Shown: positions 51,402 through 61,437, counted from the stretch's first letter. The stretch: DNA of 64,000 nt from Actinomycetales bacterium (GCA_018970025.1 JAGWXF010000001.1:62001-126000); one strand, 5' to 3'. Made by a program: numbers and translations. Notes: a model not told the origin generated them from the letters alone.

Positions 51402-52184
51402 TCAGGGAGCCCAGCGGAAGGTGCGACGGGCAACCACCGCGCCCGACAGCGCCCAGGCCGTCAGCACCAGCAGCTGCGGCCATGGCCACTGGGACGAGCC
51501 CAGCGCTGCGCGCAGGCCATCGGCGAGCGCACCGCTGGGCAGCAGGCCCGCCACGGCGCCAAGCGGGGCAGGCATGCTGCCGGGCGGGATCAGCACTCCG
51601 CCGAAGACCATCAGCAGGATGAAGATCCCGTTGGCGAGCGCCAGGACTGCCTCCGCTCGCAGCAGCCCGGCCAGGGCGATGGCCCAGCAGGCGAAGGCCG
51701 CGCATCCGGCGCAGGCCATCAGGAGCGCCGCCGCCCAGGATGCCCCGGGATGCCAGCCGAGGAGCACGCCCACGATGACGATGGCTGCGATCGAGGTGCC
51801 GGCGAGCACTGCGGTGGCCGCGAGCTTGCCTGCGAGGAGGTCGAGCCTGGTGAGCGGGGTCGTCCCGAGGAACTCAAGCGCACCGGCCCGGCGCTCGAAC
51901 CCGGTGCCGATCGCCAGCGAGGTGAAGGACGTGGCCATGATGCTGACCGCTAGCACGGTCGGCACCGGTACCCCGGCGCCGACCACGGCCAGACCGGACA
52001 GGCGGAGTCCGACGAGCAGTGCGACTGGGATGACGAACATCAGCAGCAGCTGCTCTCCGTTGCGCAGCAGCAAGCGCAGCTCCCACCCAGCATGGGCGGC
52101 GATGCGACGGCTCGCCGGAACGGACGCAGGCCGAGGGACGAACGCAGGGCGCGGGACCGGCCCGGGAGCCGAGGGCGTGGTCAT
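51402..52184 (-). CDS. ABC-2 type transporter permease
   Basis: Membrane subunit of an exporter. 260 residues: a Pro/Ser-rich cytoplasmic N-terminus (1-30), then six hydrophobic segments (for example FVIPVALLVGLRLSGLAVVG and GTSIAAIVIVGVLLGW). It ends ARRTFRWAP. Overlaps the upstream ATPase gene by four bases. The ABC pair between ctaA and sufR occupies the place held by Rv1456c-Rv1458c-like genes in mycobacteria. Substrate unknown; a heme/cytochrome oxidase or cell-envelope link is possible by context only. Confidence 0.88.
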   Translation of the reverse strand: MTTPSAPGPVPRPAFVPRPASVPASRRIAAHAGWELRLLLRNGEQLLLMFVIPVALLVGLRLSGLAVVGAGVPVPTVLAVSIMATSFTSLAIGTGFERRAGALEFLGTTPLTRLDLLAGKLAATAVLAGTSIAAIVIVGVLLGWHPGASWAAALLMACAGCAAFACWAIALAGLLRAEAVLALANGIFILLMVFGGVLIPPGSMPAPLGAVAGLLPSGALADGLRAALGSSQWPWPQLLVLTAWALSGAVVARRTFRWAP

Positions 52185-53089
52185 GCGGCGGAGCCCCGCT
52201 CAGCGGCGAGCAGGATATCGGCAATCGAACGCCTGCCCGGGCGCAGGCCAAAGGCCAGCGCCCCGTGACGGGCGCACCAGGTGGCCACTGCGGATACCAC
52301 CGACGGGGTCGGCGGGCCCTCGACGACGTACCTGCCGGGCTCGGGCTCGGACACTGCGTACCCGGTGGGCAGGAGGGCCAGCAGCGCGGCGGTATCCAGC
52401 TGGGCGGGGCCCTCGAAGCGCAGGGCCGCGTCGGACTCGGTGAGCTCGGCGAGCGTGCCATCGGCGATCACGCGACCGCGGGCCAGCACGATCACCCGGT
52501 CGGCAAGGTCCTCGACATCGGCGATCAGGTGCGTGGTGAGGATGACCGACCGGCCATGGCTGCGTCGATCCCGCAGCAGGTCGATCAGGTCGCGCCGGGC
52601 TCCCTGGTCCATCCCGGCCGTGGGCTCGTCCAGGAACATCGCGTCAGGGTCCGGGAGCAGCGCGGCGGCAAGCTTCACCCGCTGGGCCTGACCGCCGGAG
52701 AGCCGACGAGCGGACGTCCGCACGGCAGGGTCGATCCCGAGTCGCCCGAGGAGGTCGGCAGGATCCAGAGCAGCGCCGTACAGGCGGGCGAGGTACCGCA
52801 GCCACTCCAGGGGCCGAGCCGTCGGGTACAGCCCGCCCTGCTGGAGCATCACGCCCATGCGGGCCCGCACGGACGGATCCTCAGGAGAGCCTCCGAGGAC
52901 CCGAATCGTCCCTGCGGCAGGGCGGCGAAGGCCGGTGCAGGCCTCGATGGTGCTGGTCTTGCCTGCCCCATTCGGCCCCAGGATCGCGGTGATGGCGCCC
53001 GCGGGGGCGCTGAAGCCGACCCCGTCGACTGCGACGGCCGACCCATACCTGATCGTCAGCCCGTCAACGGAAAGTGCCGGCTCGGTCAC
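52181..53089 (-). CDS. ABC transporter ATP-binding protein (exporter type)
   Basis: Partner ATPase of the following permease. 302 residues: Walker A GPNGAGKTS, signature [16 protein letters not shown], Walker B MFLDEPTAGMDQGARRDLID and switch His in ILTTHLIADVE. A DUF4162-like C-terminal region (about 215-302) follows. GTG 53089 is chosen because the longer ATG at 53122 lies inside a -10-like TATGGT (53118-53123, minus strand); the longer start cannot be excluded. Divergent from sufR. Confidence 0.9.
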   Translation of the reverse strand: MTEPALSVDGLTIRYGSAVAVDGVGFSAPAGAITAILGPNGAGKTSTIEACTGLRRPAAGTIRVLGGSPEDPSVRARMGVMLQQGGLYPTARPLEWLRYLARLYGAALDPADLLGRLGIDPAVRTSARRLSGGQAQRVKLAAALLPDPDAMFLDEPTAGMDQGARRDLIDLLRDRRSHGRSVILTTHLIADVEDLADRVIVLARGRVIADGTLAELTESDAALRFEGPAQLDTAALLALLPTGYAVSEPEPGRYVVEGPPTPSVVSAVATWCARHGALAFGLRPGRRSIADILLAAERGSAA

Positions 53090-53141
53090 GTCCGTTGACC
53101 AGTCATCATGACCGCCAACCATAGGCCGACGGCTACCCGAC

Positions 53142-53179
53142 TTGCGTTTGCCTCGAAAAACGCAACACTTGCGTTGTGA
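53142..53179. promoter_or_regulatory. SufR operator candidate overlapping the sufR start codon
   Basis: A 17-bp palindrome AACGCAA-CAC-TTGCGTT (53159-53175) directly abuts GTG 53176, and a third half-site TTGCGTT lies at 53142-53148 facing it. The overlapping string at 53165-53179 reads ACACT-N5-TGTGA, which I recall as the binding pattern described for mycobacterial SufR. AACACT six bases before GTG could be a degenerate -10, so bound SufR would block polymerase and the start codon. Confidence 0.7.
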
Positions 53180-53925
53180 AAATCACCGGAGCGAGGTTTC
53201 CGGGCGATGCATCCGAGCGCATCGCCCGCCTGCTCCTCGATGGCCCGGCAACGGCCAGCGATCTCGCCCGGCGCCTGGGCCATGCCCCGGCAGGCGTGCG
53301 GCGGACCCTCACGCAGCTGGTTGAGCATGGCCTGGTGCATGCCTCCGACCGACCCCCGTATGGGCCCGCTCCGGCGCCGAGGCGTGGCCGTCCGAGCCTG
53401 GTCTACAGCCTGACCGACGCGGGCAGGGCGCAGCTCTGCCAGGGCTCTGACGACCTCGCACTGGAGGCCATGCGGTTCCTGCAGCGATCCATGGGCGACG
53501 AGGCGGTCCGCGCATTCGCGCAGGAGCGGGCACAGCGGCTGCTGGCGTCCAAGCCGCTGCCGGCCGGCGATGCGTCCATCACCGCGCCGGCGATCGCGCA
53601 GGCCCTGACGGAGGCCGGGTACTCGGCCACGGTCGAGGGTGCCGGCGAGCACGGTCCGGCGATCCAGATCTGTCAGCACACGTGCCCCGTCGTCGGCGCC
53701 GCAACCGAGTTCCCGGCCCTGTGCGAGGAGGAGACCGCCGCGATGTCCCGTGCCCTTGGCCGGCATGCCATGCGCCTGGCAACGCTCGCGGCAGGGGATG
53801 GCGTCTGCACGACCGTGATCCCCGTCGAGACGGCCATCGCCGGCCAGCCGCCGTCATCGTCCAGAATCCAGCGCGGCCCCGCGCACCCAACCGGCATGAC
53901 CCCGAGCAGGAAGGCATCGGCATGA
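53176..53925 (+). CDS. sufR: SufR-like Fe-S-sensing repressor of the suf operon
   Basis: 249 residues. Winged helix-turn-helix of MarR/DeoR-like type at about 10-80 ([20 protein letters not shown], then [16 protein letters not shown]). The C-terminal half has the Fe-S ligand set C166, C170, C183 and C211 ([24 protein letters not shown]) with spacings 4, 13 and 28. In mycobacteria SufR holds a 4Fe-4S cluster and represses suf when the cluster is intact. GTG 53176 touches the palindromic operator. The last codons overlap sufB (ATGA). The C-terminal 30 residues (Pro/Ser-rich) are poorly conserved. Confidence 0.93.
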   Translation: MKITGARFPGDASERIARLLLDGPATASDLARRLGHAPAGVRRTLTQLVEHGLVHASDRPPYGPAPAPRRGRPSLVYSLTDAGRAQLCQGSDDLALEAMRFLQRSMGDEAVRAFAQERAQRLLASKPLPAGDASITAPAIAQALTEAGYSATVEGAGEHGPAIQICQHTCPVVGAATEFPALCEEETAAMSRALGRHAMRLATLAAGDGVCTTVIPVETAIAGQPPSSSRIQRGPAHPTGMTPSRKASA

Positions 53926-55334
53926 GTACCGATCAGGCAGCAGTCATCGACGAGCTCGGTCGCTACGAGTACGGCTGGCACGACCCCGACTCGGCCGGAG
54001 CCAAGGCGCGCAGGGGCCTGAACGAGGATGTCGTCCGCGATATCAGTGCCAAGAAGGACGAGCCATCGTGGATGCTCGACCTGCGGCTGAAGGGCCTTCG
54101 CCTGTTCGAGCGCAAGCCGATGCCCGCGTGGGGCTCGGACCTGTCAGGCATCGACTTCGACAACATCAAGTACTTCGTCCGCTCGACTGAGAAGCAGGCC
54201 GCGAGCTGGGATGACCTTCCGGACGACATCAAGAGCACCTATGACCGGCTCGGCATCCCGGAGGCCGAGAAGCAGCGACTGGTGGCCGGCGTCGCGGCGC
54301 AGTACGAGTCCGAGGTCGTCTACCACGCGATCCGCGAGGACCTCGCCGAGCAGGGCGTGATCTTCCTGGATACCGACACCGGCCTGCGCGAGCACGAGGA
54401 GCTGTTCAAGGAGTACTTCGCCTCGGTGATCCCGGTCGGCGACAACAAGTTCGCCGCCCTCAATACCGCCGTGTGGTCAGGCGGGTCGTTCATCTACGTG
54501 CCCAAGGGCGTCAAGGTCGAGATCCCCCTGCAGGCGTACTTCCGGATCAACACCGAGAACATGGGCCAGTTCGAGCGCACCCTGATCATCGTCGACGAGG
54601 ATGCCTACGTGCACTACGTCGAGGGGTGCACGGCGCCGATCTACTCGACCGACTCCCTGCACTCGGCAGTCGTGGAGATCGTCGTGAAGAAGGGTGCCCG
54701 CTGCCGGTACACGACCATCCAGAATTGGTCGACGAATGTCTACAACCTGGTGACCAAGCGCGCCGTGGCCCAGGAGGCCGCCACCATGGAGTGGATCGAC
54801 GGCAACCTCGGGTCAAAGGTGACGATGAAGTACCCGGCCGTGTGGCTCACCGGCGAGCACGCCAAGGGCGAGACCCTGTCGATCGCGTTCGCCGGGGCCA
54901 ACCAGCACCAGGACGCCGGCTCCAAGATGGTGCACGCCGCTCCGCACACCTCCTCGAGCATCGTGTCGAAGTCCGTCGCGCGAGGCGGCGGGCGTACCTC
55001 CTACCGGGGCCTGGTCCAGATCCTGGAGGGAAGCCATGGCTCGAGGAGCACCGTGCGCTGCGATGCGCTCCTGGTCGACGACATCTCCCGCTCGGATACC
55101 TACCCGTACGTCGACGTGCGGGAGGACGACGTGTCGATGGGCCATGAGGCGACCGTCTCCAAGGTCAGCGAGGAGCAGCTCTTCTACCTGATGTCGCGCG
55201 GCATGACCGAGGCTGATGCGATGGCCATGATCGTGCGCGGCTTCATCGAGCCCATCGCCCGCGAGCTGCCCATGGAGTACGCGCTGGAGCTCAATCGCCT
55301 CATCGAGCTGCAGATGGAAGGAGCCGTCGGGTGA
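53922..55334 (+). CDS. sufB: Fe-S cluster assembly protein SufB
   Basis: Scaffold subunit of the SufBCD complex. 470 residues: [20 protein letters not shown] at the N-terminus, [20 protein letters not shown] (with the Cys and Glu of the sulfur relay) in the beta-helix, and [20 protein letters not shown] at the SufD interface. A conserved Cys lies in [17 protein letters not shown] precedes ATG 53922. Contains no intein, unlike mycobacterial SufB. Confidence 0.97.
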   Translation: MSTDQAAVIDELGRYEYGWHDPDSAGAKARRGLNEDVVRDISAKKDEPSWMLDLRLKGLRLFERKPMPAWGSDLSGIDFDNIKYFVRSTEKQAASWDDLPDDIKSTYDRLGIPEAEKQRLVAGVAAQYESEVVYHAIREDLAEQGVIFLDTDTGLREHEELFKEYFASVIPVGDNKFAALNTAVWSGGSFIYVPKGVKVEIPLQAYFRINTENMGQFERTLIIVDEDAYVHYVEGCTAPIYSTDSLHSAVVEIVVKKGARCRYTTIQNWSTNVYNLVTKRAVAQEAATMEWIDGNLGSKVTMKYPAVWLTGEHAKGETLSIAFAGANQHQDAGSKMVHAAPHTSSSIVSKSVARGGGRTSYRGLVQILEGSHGSRSTVRCDALLVDDISRSDTYPYVDVREDDVSMGHEATVSKVSEEQLFYLMSRGMTEADAMAMIVRGFIEPIARELPMEYALELNRLIELQMEGAVG

Positions 55335-56458
55335 CGATCGCAGCCGCCCCAGCGCACGACCTTTCCCCGCGGATCGCCTCATTCGACCCCGACCAGTTCC
55401 CCGTCCCGACCGGGCGCGAGGAGGAGTGGCGCTTCGCCCCGGTGGATCGATTCGCCGCCTGGTTCGCCGCGAGCCCCTCAGCGGGCGTGGTTCGCGGATC
55501 AGGGCATGCCCTCGTCCGGAATGCCGCCATGGACGAGGCGGGCTCGTGGGTCCCCACCGACCTGCCCGCTGCCATCGCCCGTGCGGGTGCCGCGCAGGCC
55601 GTCATCGTGGAGATCCCGCGTGACGCGGTGATCGAGGACCCGATCCGCGTGCGCCTGACCGCGGATGCCGACACTGCCTATCAGCACGTCGAGATCCGGG
55701 CCGGCGCGTTCAGCAAGGCCTCGGTGATCCTGGAGCAGTCGACTGCGGCGAGCGTCAGCGGCGCTGTCGTCGTCGACGTCGCCGATGGGGCAAGCCTGCA
55801 GGTCGTATCCGTGCTCGATGGCCCGCCGACCGGTACCCACCTCTCGTCCTGGCCTGCCTCGATCGGCCGCGATGCCAGCTTCACCGGCTGCGCGGTGACC
55901 CTGGCGGGGCACGCGGTGCGCATCCTTCCGTCGGTTCGCTACGCCGGCCCAGGCGGACACGCCGTGCTGCTCGGTGTATTCCTGGCCGACGGCAACCAGT
56001 ACGTCGAGCACCGGGTCTTCGTCGATCACGATCAGCCGCGCTGCACCAGCAACGTGATCTACAAGGGGGCGCTCTCGGGCCAGGGTGCGCACTCGGTGTG
56101 GATTGGCGACGTGCTCGTTCGCCGGAGCGCCACCGGCATCAACACGTACGAGATGAACCGGAACCTGCTCCTCGATGACGGTCCCCGCGCCGACTCGGTC
56201 CCGAACCTGGAGCTGGAGACCGGCGACGTGGAGGGTGCCGGGCACGCGAGCGCGACCGGCCGGTTCGACGAGGAGCAGCTGTTCTACCTGCAGTCGCGCG
56301 GCATCCCGGAGGATCGTGCGCGTCAGCTCGTCGTGCGCGGGTTCTTCGCCGATGTCCTGGGCCGCCTGGGCCTGCAGGAGTGCCAGCGTGACATCGTCGC
56401 CCGCATCTCCGCTCGGCTCGGCCTGCAGGGGGATGAGTTGGAACCCCAGGATGCCTGA
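55331..56458 (+). CDS. sufD: Fe-S cluster assembly protein SufD
   Basis: Beta-helix partner of SufB. 375 residues: [17 protein letters not shown] at the N-terminus, [20 protein letters not shown] (conserved His) and the C-terminal [20 protein letters not shown] shared with SufB. GTG start overlaps the sufB stop (GTGA). Confidence 0.95.
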   Translation: MTIAAAPAHDLSPRIASFDPDQFPVPTGREEEWRFAPVDRFAAWFAASPSAGVVRGSGHALVRNAAMDEAGSWVPTDLPAAIARAGAAQAVIVEIPRDAVIEDPIRVRLTADADTAYQHVEIRAGAFSKASVILEQSTAASVSGAVVVDVADGASLQVVSVLDGPPTGTHLSSWPASIGRDASFTGCAVTLAGHAVRILPSVRYAGPGGHAVLLGVFLADGNQYVEHRVFVDHDQPRCTSNVIYKGALSGQGAHSVWIGDVLVRRSATGINTYEMNRNLLLDDGPRADSVPNLELETGDVEGAGHASATGRFDEEQLFYLQSRGIPEDRARQLVVRGFFADVLGRLGLQECQRDIVARISARLGLQGDELEPQDA

Positions 56459-56792
56459 CTTCGTCCCGACCATCTCCCTGGCCGAGCTCGCCGTCGGCCA
56501 GGTTCGGGCTGTCGATGTCCGCGGCACGGCGGTCGCGCTCGCGCGCACCTCCGACGGGGTCTTCGCGCTCAAGGATCAGTGCTCCCATCAGGACGTCGCA
56601 CTCTCCGAGGGCGACGTCGTCGACTGCAGCCTCGAGTGCTGGCTGCATGGCTCCGCCTTCGACCTGCGCACGGGCGAGCCGCTCGGCCCGCCCGCCGTGA
56701 CACCGGTCCCGACCTTCGAGGTCCGGATCATCGGCGAGGCCGATGCCGCCATGATCCACGTGGCCGCGACATCCCACCCAGACGGCAGCTGA
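56451..56792 (+). CDS. Rieske-type ferredoxin of the suf operon
   Basis: 113-residue soluble [2Fe-2S] protein of the biphenyl/naphthalene-dioxygenase ferredoxin type: ligands C44/H46 (CSHQ) and C63/H66 (CWLHGSAF), separated by 16 residues, no disulfide Cys pair. It sits between sufD and sufC in actinobacteria and may supply electrons for cluster assembly, which is an inference. ATG 56451 is the usual start ([12 protein letters not shown]); ATG 56433 is in frame but overlaps sufD more. Confidence 0.92.
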   Translation: MPDFVPTISLAELAVGQVRAVDVRGTAVALARTSDGVFALKDQCSHQDVALSEGDVVDCSLECWLHGSAFDLRTGEPLGPPAVTPVPTFEVRIIGEADAAMIHVAATSHPDGS

Positions 56793-56831
56793 CCGCTCAC
56801 CCAACGAGTTGACCTCCACGAAAGGCACCGC

Positions 56832-57596
56832 ATGAGCACCTTGTGCATCACCGACCTGCACGCGAGCGTCGAGTCCGATGCGGGATCGCGCGAGATCCTG
56901 CGGGGGGTGAGCCTGACCATCGAGTCCGGCCAGACCCACGCCGTCATGGGCCCGAACGGATCCGGCAAGTCGACCCTCGCCTACGTGATCGCCGGTCATC
57001 CGCGTTATCGGGTGACCGCCGGCAGCATCACCCTCGACGGGCAGGACGTGCTGGCCATGTCGGTCGACGAGCGAGCCCGGGCTGGCCTGTTCCTGGCCAT
57101 GCAGTATCCGGTGGAGGTACCCGGGGTCTCGGTCTCGAACTTCCTGCGGACCTCGGTCACCGCCGTCCAGGGCCAGGCGCCCAAGCTGCGCACCTGGGTC
57201 GCGGACATGCGGCAGGCCATGGCCGAGCTCCAGATGGACCCTGCCTTCGCCGAGCGGTCGGTGAACGAGGGGTTCTCCGGCGGGGAGAAGAAGCGGCACG
57301 AGATCCTGCAGCTGTCATTGCTGCGGCCCAAGTTCGCGATCCTCGACGAGACGGACTCCGGCCTGGACGTCGACGCACTGCGGGTGGTCTCCGAGGGCGT
57401 CAATCGGGTGCAGCAGGAGACCGGTGCCGGGACGTTGCTGATCACCCACTACACCAGAATCCTGCGCTACATCCACCCGGACGTGGTCCACGTGTTCGTC
57501 GACGGCCGGATCGTGGAGAGCGGCGGTCCGGAGCTGGCCGAGGCACTGGAGTCGGCGGGGTACGAGCGCTTCCTTGCTGCCGCGGCCCAGGCCTAG
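56832..57596 (+). CDS. sufC: Fe-S cluster assembly ATPase SufC
   Basis: ABC-type ATPase driving SufBD. 254 residues: Walker A GPNGSGKST, Q-loop FLAMQYPVEVPGVSVSNFLR, signature FSGGEKKRHEILQLSLLRPK, Walker B FAILDETDSGLDVDAL and switch His in LLITHYTRIL. An AAAGG purine stretch precedes the ATG. Starts 39 bases after the Rieske gene. Confidence 0.96.
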   Translation: MSTLCITDLHASVESDAGSREILRGVSLTIESGQTHAVMGPNGSGKSTLAYVIAGHPRYRVTAGSITLDGQDVLAMSVDERARAGLFLAMQYPVEVPGVSVSNFLRTSVTAVQGQAPKLRTWVADMRQAMAELQMDPAFAERSVNEGFSGGEKKRHEILQLSLLRPKFAILDETDSGLDVDALRVVSEGVNRVQQETGAGTLLITHYTRILRYIHPDVVHVFVDGRIVESGGPELAEALESAGYERFLAAAAQA

Positions 57597-57630
57597 CTGA
57601 GCGCAATTCACCGAGCCGGGAGGCACGCAC

Positions 57631-58932
57631 ATGCTGGACGTTGCCCGCATCAGGAAGGACTTCCCCGTCCTCGAGCGGACGGTCAGGGGCGGTCAGCCGC
57701 TGGTCTACCTCGACAGCGGAGCAACCTCGCAGAAGCCGACCTCCGTCCTCGATGCCGAGCGTCACTTCTACGAGAACGCAAACGCCGGCGTCCACCGTGG
57801 AGCCCATGCCCTGGCGGAGGAGGCCACCGACGCCTACGAGTCGGCGAGGTCCCGGATCGCCGGGTTCGTCGGGGCGCGCAGCGAGGACATCGTCTTCACC
57901 AAGAACGCGACCGAGGCCCTGAACCTGGCCGCCTACGCCTTCTCCAATGCCACCGCCCTGGCCCAGCACGAGGCCGCGGGCATCGACCCGAGGTTCGTGC
58001 TCCGGCCCGGCGACAGCGTGGTCGTGACCGAGATGGAGCATCACGCCAACCTGGTGCCCTGGCAGGAGGCCTGCCGCAAGACCGGGGCAACCCTGCGATG
58101 GCTGCCGCTCACGGACGACGGGCGGCTGGACCTGCGCGCGGTGGACGACGTGATCGATCGGACCACCAAGGTCGTGTCGGTGGTGCATCAGTCCAACATC
58201 CTCGGCACGATCAACCCGGTTCGGCTCATCATGGACCGCGCGCGGCAGGTCGGGGCCATCGGCGTCGTCGATGCCTGCCAGTCGATCCCGCATATGCCGG
58301 TCTCGGTCGGCGAGCTCGGGGCGGACCTGGTTGCGTGGAGCGGGCACAAGATGCTCGGGCCGACCGGGATCGGCATGCTGTGGGGGTCCGCCGAGATCCT
58401 CGACGCGATGCCGCCGTTCCTGACCGGCGGGTCGATGATCGAGATGGTTCGGATGGAGGGCAGCACCTTCGCCGCACCGCCGCAGAAGTTCGAGGCAGGC
58501 ACTCCCATGGTGGCGCAGGCGGTCGGCCTGGCAGCGGCGGTCGACTATCTGGAGGCAGTCGGCATGGAGGAGATCCGCGAGCATGAGCACGGCCTCACCG
58601 CGTACGCGCTGCATGCGCTGTCGCAGGTGCCGGGGGTGCGAGTGATCGGCCCGCAGGATGCCGTGGACCGAGGCAGCGCGATCTCCTTCGTGGTCGCAGG
58701 ACTCCACCCGCACGATGTCGGCCAGGTGCTCGACAGTCGCGGGGTGGCCGTGCGGGTCGGACACCATTGCGCCTGGCCGACTTGTCGCCGATTCGACGTC
58801 CCGGCGACGACGAGGATCTCGCCGTATCTGTACAACGACGAATCGGACATCGACGCAGCAGTTGATGGGATCCGGGCGGCCCAGGCGTTCTTCGGAACGG
58901 GCGCACAGCATGCCGCGCCGGGCCTGTCATGA
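57631..58932 (+). CDS. sufS: Cysteine desulfurase SufS
   Basis: PLP enzyme that takes sulfur from cysteine. 433 residues: PLP Lys in WSGHKMLGPTGIGMLWG, His in VVTEMEHHANLVPWQ, and the persulfide Cys in VRVGHHCAWPTCRRF near the C-terminus. Class II (group II) desulfurase. GGGAGG precedes the ATG. Overlaps sufU by four bases (ATGA), the usual SufS-SufU pairing. Confidence 0.96.
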   Translation: MLDVARIRKDFPVLERTVRGGQPLVYLDSGATSQKPTSVLDAERHFYENANAGVHRGAHALAEEATDAYESARSRIAGFVGARSEDIVFTKNATEALNLAAYAFSNATALAQHEAAGIDPRFVLRPGDSVVVTEMEHHANLVPWQEACRKTGATLRWLPLTDDGRLDLRAVDDVIDRTTKVVSVVHQSNILGTINPVRLIMDRARQVGAIGVVDACQSIPHMPVSVGELGADLVAWSGHKMLGPTGIGMLWGSAEILDAMPPFLTGGSMIEMVRMEGSTFAAPPQKFEAGTPMVAQAVGLAAAVDYLEAVGMEEIREHEHGLTAYALHALSQVPGVRVIGPQDAVDRGSAISFVVAGLHPHDVGQVLDSRGVAVRVGHHCAWPTCRRFDVPATTRISPYLYNDESDIDAAVDGIRAAQAFFGTGAQHAAPGLS

Positions 58933-59441
58933 GCCTTGAGGCGATGTACCAGGAGATCATCCTGGACCACTACAAGCATCCTCGTGGCGCTGGCGTGCTC
59001 GACCGCCCGCTCGGCGAGGCGCACCACGTCAACCCGACCTGCGGTGACGAGGTGACCGTGCAGATCGGCCTGGACCCGTCAGGGGGCCTGCTCATCGGGT
59101 ACCTCGGGCAGGGGTGCTCGATCTCACAGGCCAGCGCCAGCGTGATGGCCGAGGCACTGACCGGCCGGACCCCGGCGGACGCGTGGCCGATCCGCGAGGC
59201 CTTCCTGGAGCTCATGCATGGCCGAGGCACGGTGGAGCCGGACGAGGAGATCCTCGGTGACGGGGTTGCCTTCGCCGGGGTCGCGAAGTACCCGGCCCGG
59301 GTGAAGTGCGCCCTGCTTGCCTGGATGGCCCTGCAGGACGCCGCCATCAAGGCGGGCCTTGCGGGTGCCGGGCCGGAGGACACGATTTCGGAGGATGCGC
59401 AGGCAGACGGTGGGGACGAGGAAGGCAGGGCAGCACCATGA
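58929..59441 (+). CDS. sufU: Zinc-dependent sulfur transferase SufU
   Basis: Accepts sulfur from SufS and replaces SufE in Gram-positives. 170 residues: C38 and D40 (NPTCGDEV), C63 (GQGCSISQASASVMAEALTG) and C127 (ARVKCALLAWMAL), the zinc ligands, plus the SufU-specific insert between residues 70 and 110. An acidic C-terminal tail of about 30 residues is extra. ATGA overlap with the next gene. Confidence 0.94.
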   Translation: MSLEAMYQEIILDHYKHPRGAGVLDRPLGEAHHVNPTCGDEVTVQIGLDPSGGLLIGYLGQGCSISQASASVMAEALTGRTPADAWPIREAFLELMHGRGTVEPDEEILGDGVAFAGVAKYPARVKCALLAWMALQDAAIKAGLAGAGPEDTISEDAQADGGDEEGRAAP

Positions 59442-59761
59442 GCCAGACAGCGATCGCCGGCGAGGACGATGTCCTCGAGGCAATGAAGGACGTCGTCGAC
59501 CCCGAGCTGGGCATCAACGTGGTCGACCTCGGCCTGGTGTACGGCGTGTCGGTCGATGACGCGAACATCGCGACAGTCGACATGACGCTGACATCAGCCG
59601 CCTGCCCGCTCACCGACGTGATCGAGGACCAGACCCGTGCCGCCCTCAGCGAGATCGTCAGCGACTTCCGGATCAACTGGGTATGGATGCCGCCGTGGGG
59701 GCCGGACAAGATCACCGACGACGGCCGGGAGATGCTGCGGGCGCTGGGCTTCAACGTCTAG
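59438..59761 (+). CDS. sufT: MIP18/DUF59-family Fe-S assembly factor (SufT-like)
   Basis: 107 residues. DUF59 core with VVDPELGINVVDLGLVYGVS and the conserved Cys motif LTSAACPLTDVIEDQT; C-terminal VWMPPWGPDKITDDGREML. These proteins help mature Fe-S enzymes. Last gene of the sufR-B-D-Rieske-C-S-U-T operon. No terminator hairpin is evident in the 42-base gap after it. Confidence 0.93.
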   Translation: MSQTAIAGEDDVLEAMKDVVDPELGINVVDLGLVYGVSVDDANIATVDMTLTSAACPLTDVIEDQTRAALSEIVSDFRINWVWMPPWGPDKITDDGREMLRALGFNV

Positions 59762-59803
59762 TCAGCGCAGATGTCCTGCCGCGCCCCGTAGACTGCGGCG
59801 GAC

Positions 59804-61402
59804 ATGATCTCCGCGTCCGGCATCGAGCTCCGCGCCGGATCCCAGTTGTTGCTGGCCGACGCATCCCTGCGGGTCGGCAAGGGCGACCGCATCGGCCTGG
59901 TCGGCCGCAATGGCGCCGGCAAGACGACGCTGACTCGCTGCCTGGCAGGGGAGGCACTCCCGGCCCAGGGCTCGATCAGCGCGACCGGCACGGTCGGCTA
60001 CCTGCCGCAGGATCCCCGCTCGGGAGATCCCGACGAGCTGGCCCGGGATCGGATCCTCAGCGCCCGTGGCATGCGGGAGGTCGTGCGGCGGATGCACGAG
60101 GCCTCTCTTCGGCTGGACGATCCGGATCCGGCCACCCGGGAGCGGATGGTCAACCGCTATGCCCGGGCCGAGGCGGAGTTCGAGGCCCTCGGAGGCTATG
60201 CGGTCGAGTCCGAGGCAGCATCCATCGCAGCCTCCGTTGGACTGCCGGAGCGCGTTCTCGGCCAGGCCCTGGGCACCCTGTCCGGCGGCCAGCGCCGTCG
60301 CGTGGAGCTCGCGCGGATCCTGTTCATGGCACCCGATGTCCTGCTGCTCGATGAGCCGACCAATCACCTCGATGCCGATTCCATCCGCTGGCTGCGCAAG
60401 TTCCTGCTGGGCTATGCCGGGGGATTCATCGTCATCAGCCATGACACGGCGCTGCTCGACGACGTCGTCAACAAGGTCTGGCACCTCGATGCGACGCGAC
60501 GCGAGCTCGATTCCTACAGCATGGGCTGGTCTGCGTACCTCACGGCTCGCGAGACCGATGAGCGCCGTCGCCGCCGGGAGCGGCGCAATGCCGAGCAGCA
60601 GGCCGAGGCCCTGCGCAGCCAGGCGGAGCGGATGCGGGCCAAGGCGACCAAGGCAAAGGCGGCCCAGGGGATGCTTCGTCGGGCAGATGCGCTGGTGGCG
60701 GGGGCCGCTGAGGTGCGGATGGCGGACAAGGTCGCCAAGCTCCGGTTCCCGACGCCACGGCCCTGCGGACGCGTGCCGCTTGCCGCGACCGGACTGTCGC
60801 GGTCCTATGGCTCGCTGGAGGTGTTCACGGACGTCGACCTGGCGATCGACCGCGGCTCGCGGGTGGTCATCCTGGGCCTGAACGGCGCGGGCAAGACCAC
60901 GCTGCTGCGCATCCTCGCCCGGATCGACGCGCCGGACACCGGCGAGGTCGAGCCCGGCCATGGTGCCGTCATCGGGTACTACGCCCAGGAGCACGAGACC
61001 CTGGACCCGACGGCCACGGTGCTGGAGATGATGCAGCGCAGCGCCCCGGACCTCGACGACACCCGGCAGCGGACCGTCCTGGGGTCCTTCCTGTTCTCCG
61101 GCGATGACGTCACCAAGCCGACCGCAGTGCTGTCGGGCGGGGAGAAGACCCGGCTGGCCCTGGCCTGCCTGGTGGTCTCCGGGGCCAACGTCCTGCTCCT
61201 GGACGAGCCCACGAACAACCTCGATCCGGCAAGCCGGGCCGAGGTCCTCGGGGCTCTGCATTCCTATGAGGGGGCGGTGGTGCTGGTGACCCATGATCCG
61301 GGCGCCGTCGAGGCCCTCGCGCCGGAGCGGGTGCTCATCCTGCCCGATGGCGAGGAGGACCTCTGGAATGACAGCTATGCAGAACTGGTTGAGCTGGCGT
61401 AG
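59804..61402 (+). CDS. ABC-F family ATPase
   Basis: Twin-ATPase protein without membrane helices, of the family that acts on ribosomes (translation factors or antibiotic protection). 532 residues: first domain GRNGAGKTT, LSGGQRRRVELAR, LLLDEPTNHLD; linker with alternating basic residues about 235-300 (RRRRERRNAEQQAEALRSQA); second domain GLNGAGKTT, LSGGEKTRLALACL, LLLDEPTNNLD. TAGACT nine bases before the ATG is a near-leaderless -10 candidate. No resistance-type extension is seen, so housekeeping function is more likely. Confidence 0.94.
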   Translation: MISASGIELRAGSQLLLADASLRVGKGDRIGLVGRNGAGKTTLTRCLAGEALPAQGSISATGTVGYLPQDPRSGDPDELARDRILSARGMREVVRRMHEASLRLDDPDPATRERMVNRYARAEAEFEALGGYAVESEAASIAASVGLPERVLGQALGTLSGGQRRRVELARILFMAPDVLLLDEPTNHLDADSIRWLRKFLLGYAGGFIVISHDTALLDDVVNKVWHLDATRRELDSYSMGWSAYLTARETDERRRRRERRNAEQQAEALRSQAERMRAKATKAKAAQGMLRRADALVAGAAEVRMADKVAKLRFPTPRPCGRVPLAATGLSRSYGSLEVFTDVDLAIDRGSRVVILGLNGAGKTTLLRILARIDAPDTGEVEPGHGAVIGYYAQEHETLDPTATVLEMMQRSAPDLDDTRQRTVLGSFLFSGDDVTKPTAVLSGGEKTRLALACLVVSGANVLLLDEPTNNLDPASRAEVLGALHSYEGAVVLVTHDPGAVEALAPERVLILPDGEEDLWNDSYAELVELA

Positions 61403-61437
61403 CAGGGCTGTCGCCGGATCCGAGCAGCAGGGAAGGG

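Noticed and set aside
53922-55334. Intein in SufB, as in mycobacteria
   Set aside because: The protein has normal length (470 residues) with continuous SufB motifs.
59804-61402. Antibiotic-resistance ABC-F
   Set aside because: The linker is short and basic and there is no resistance-type extension or context; a general ribosome-associated ABC-F is more likely.
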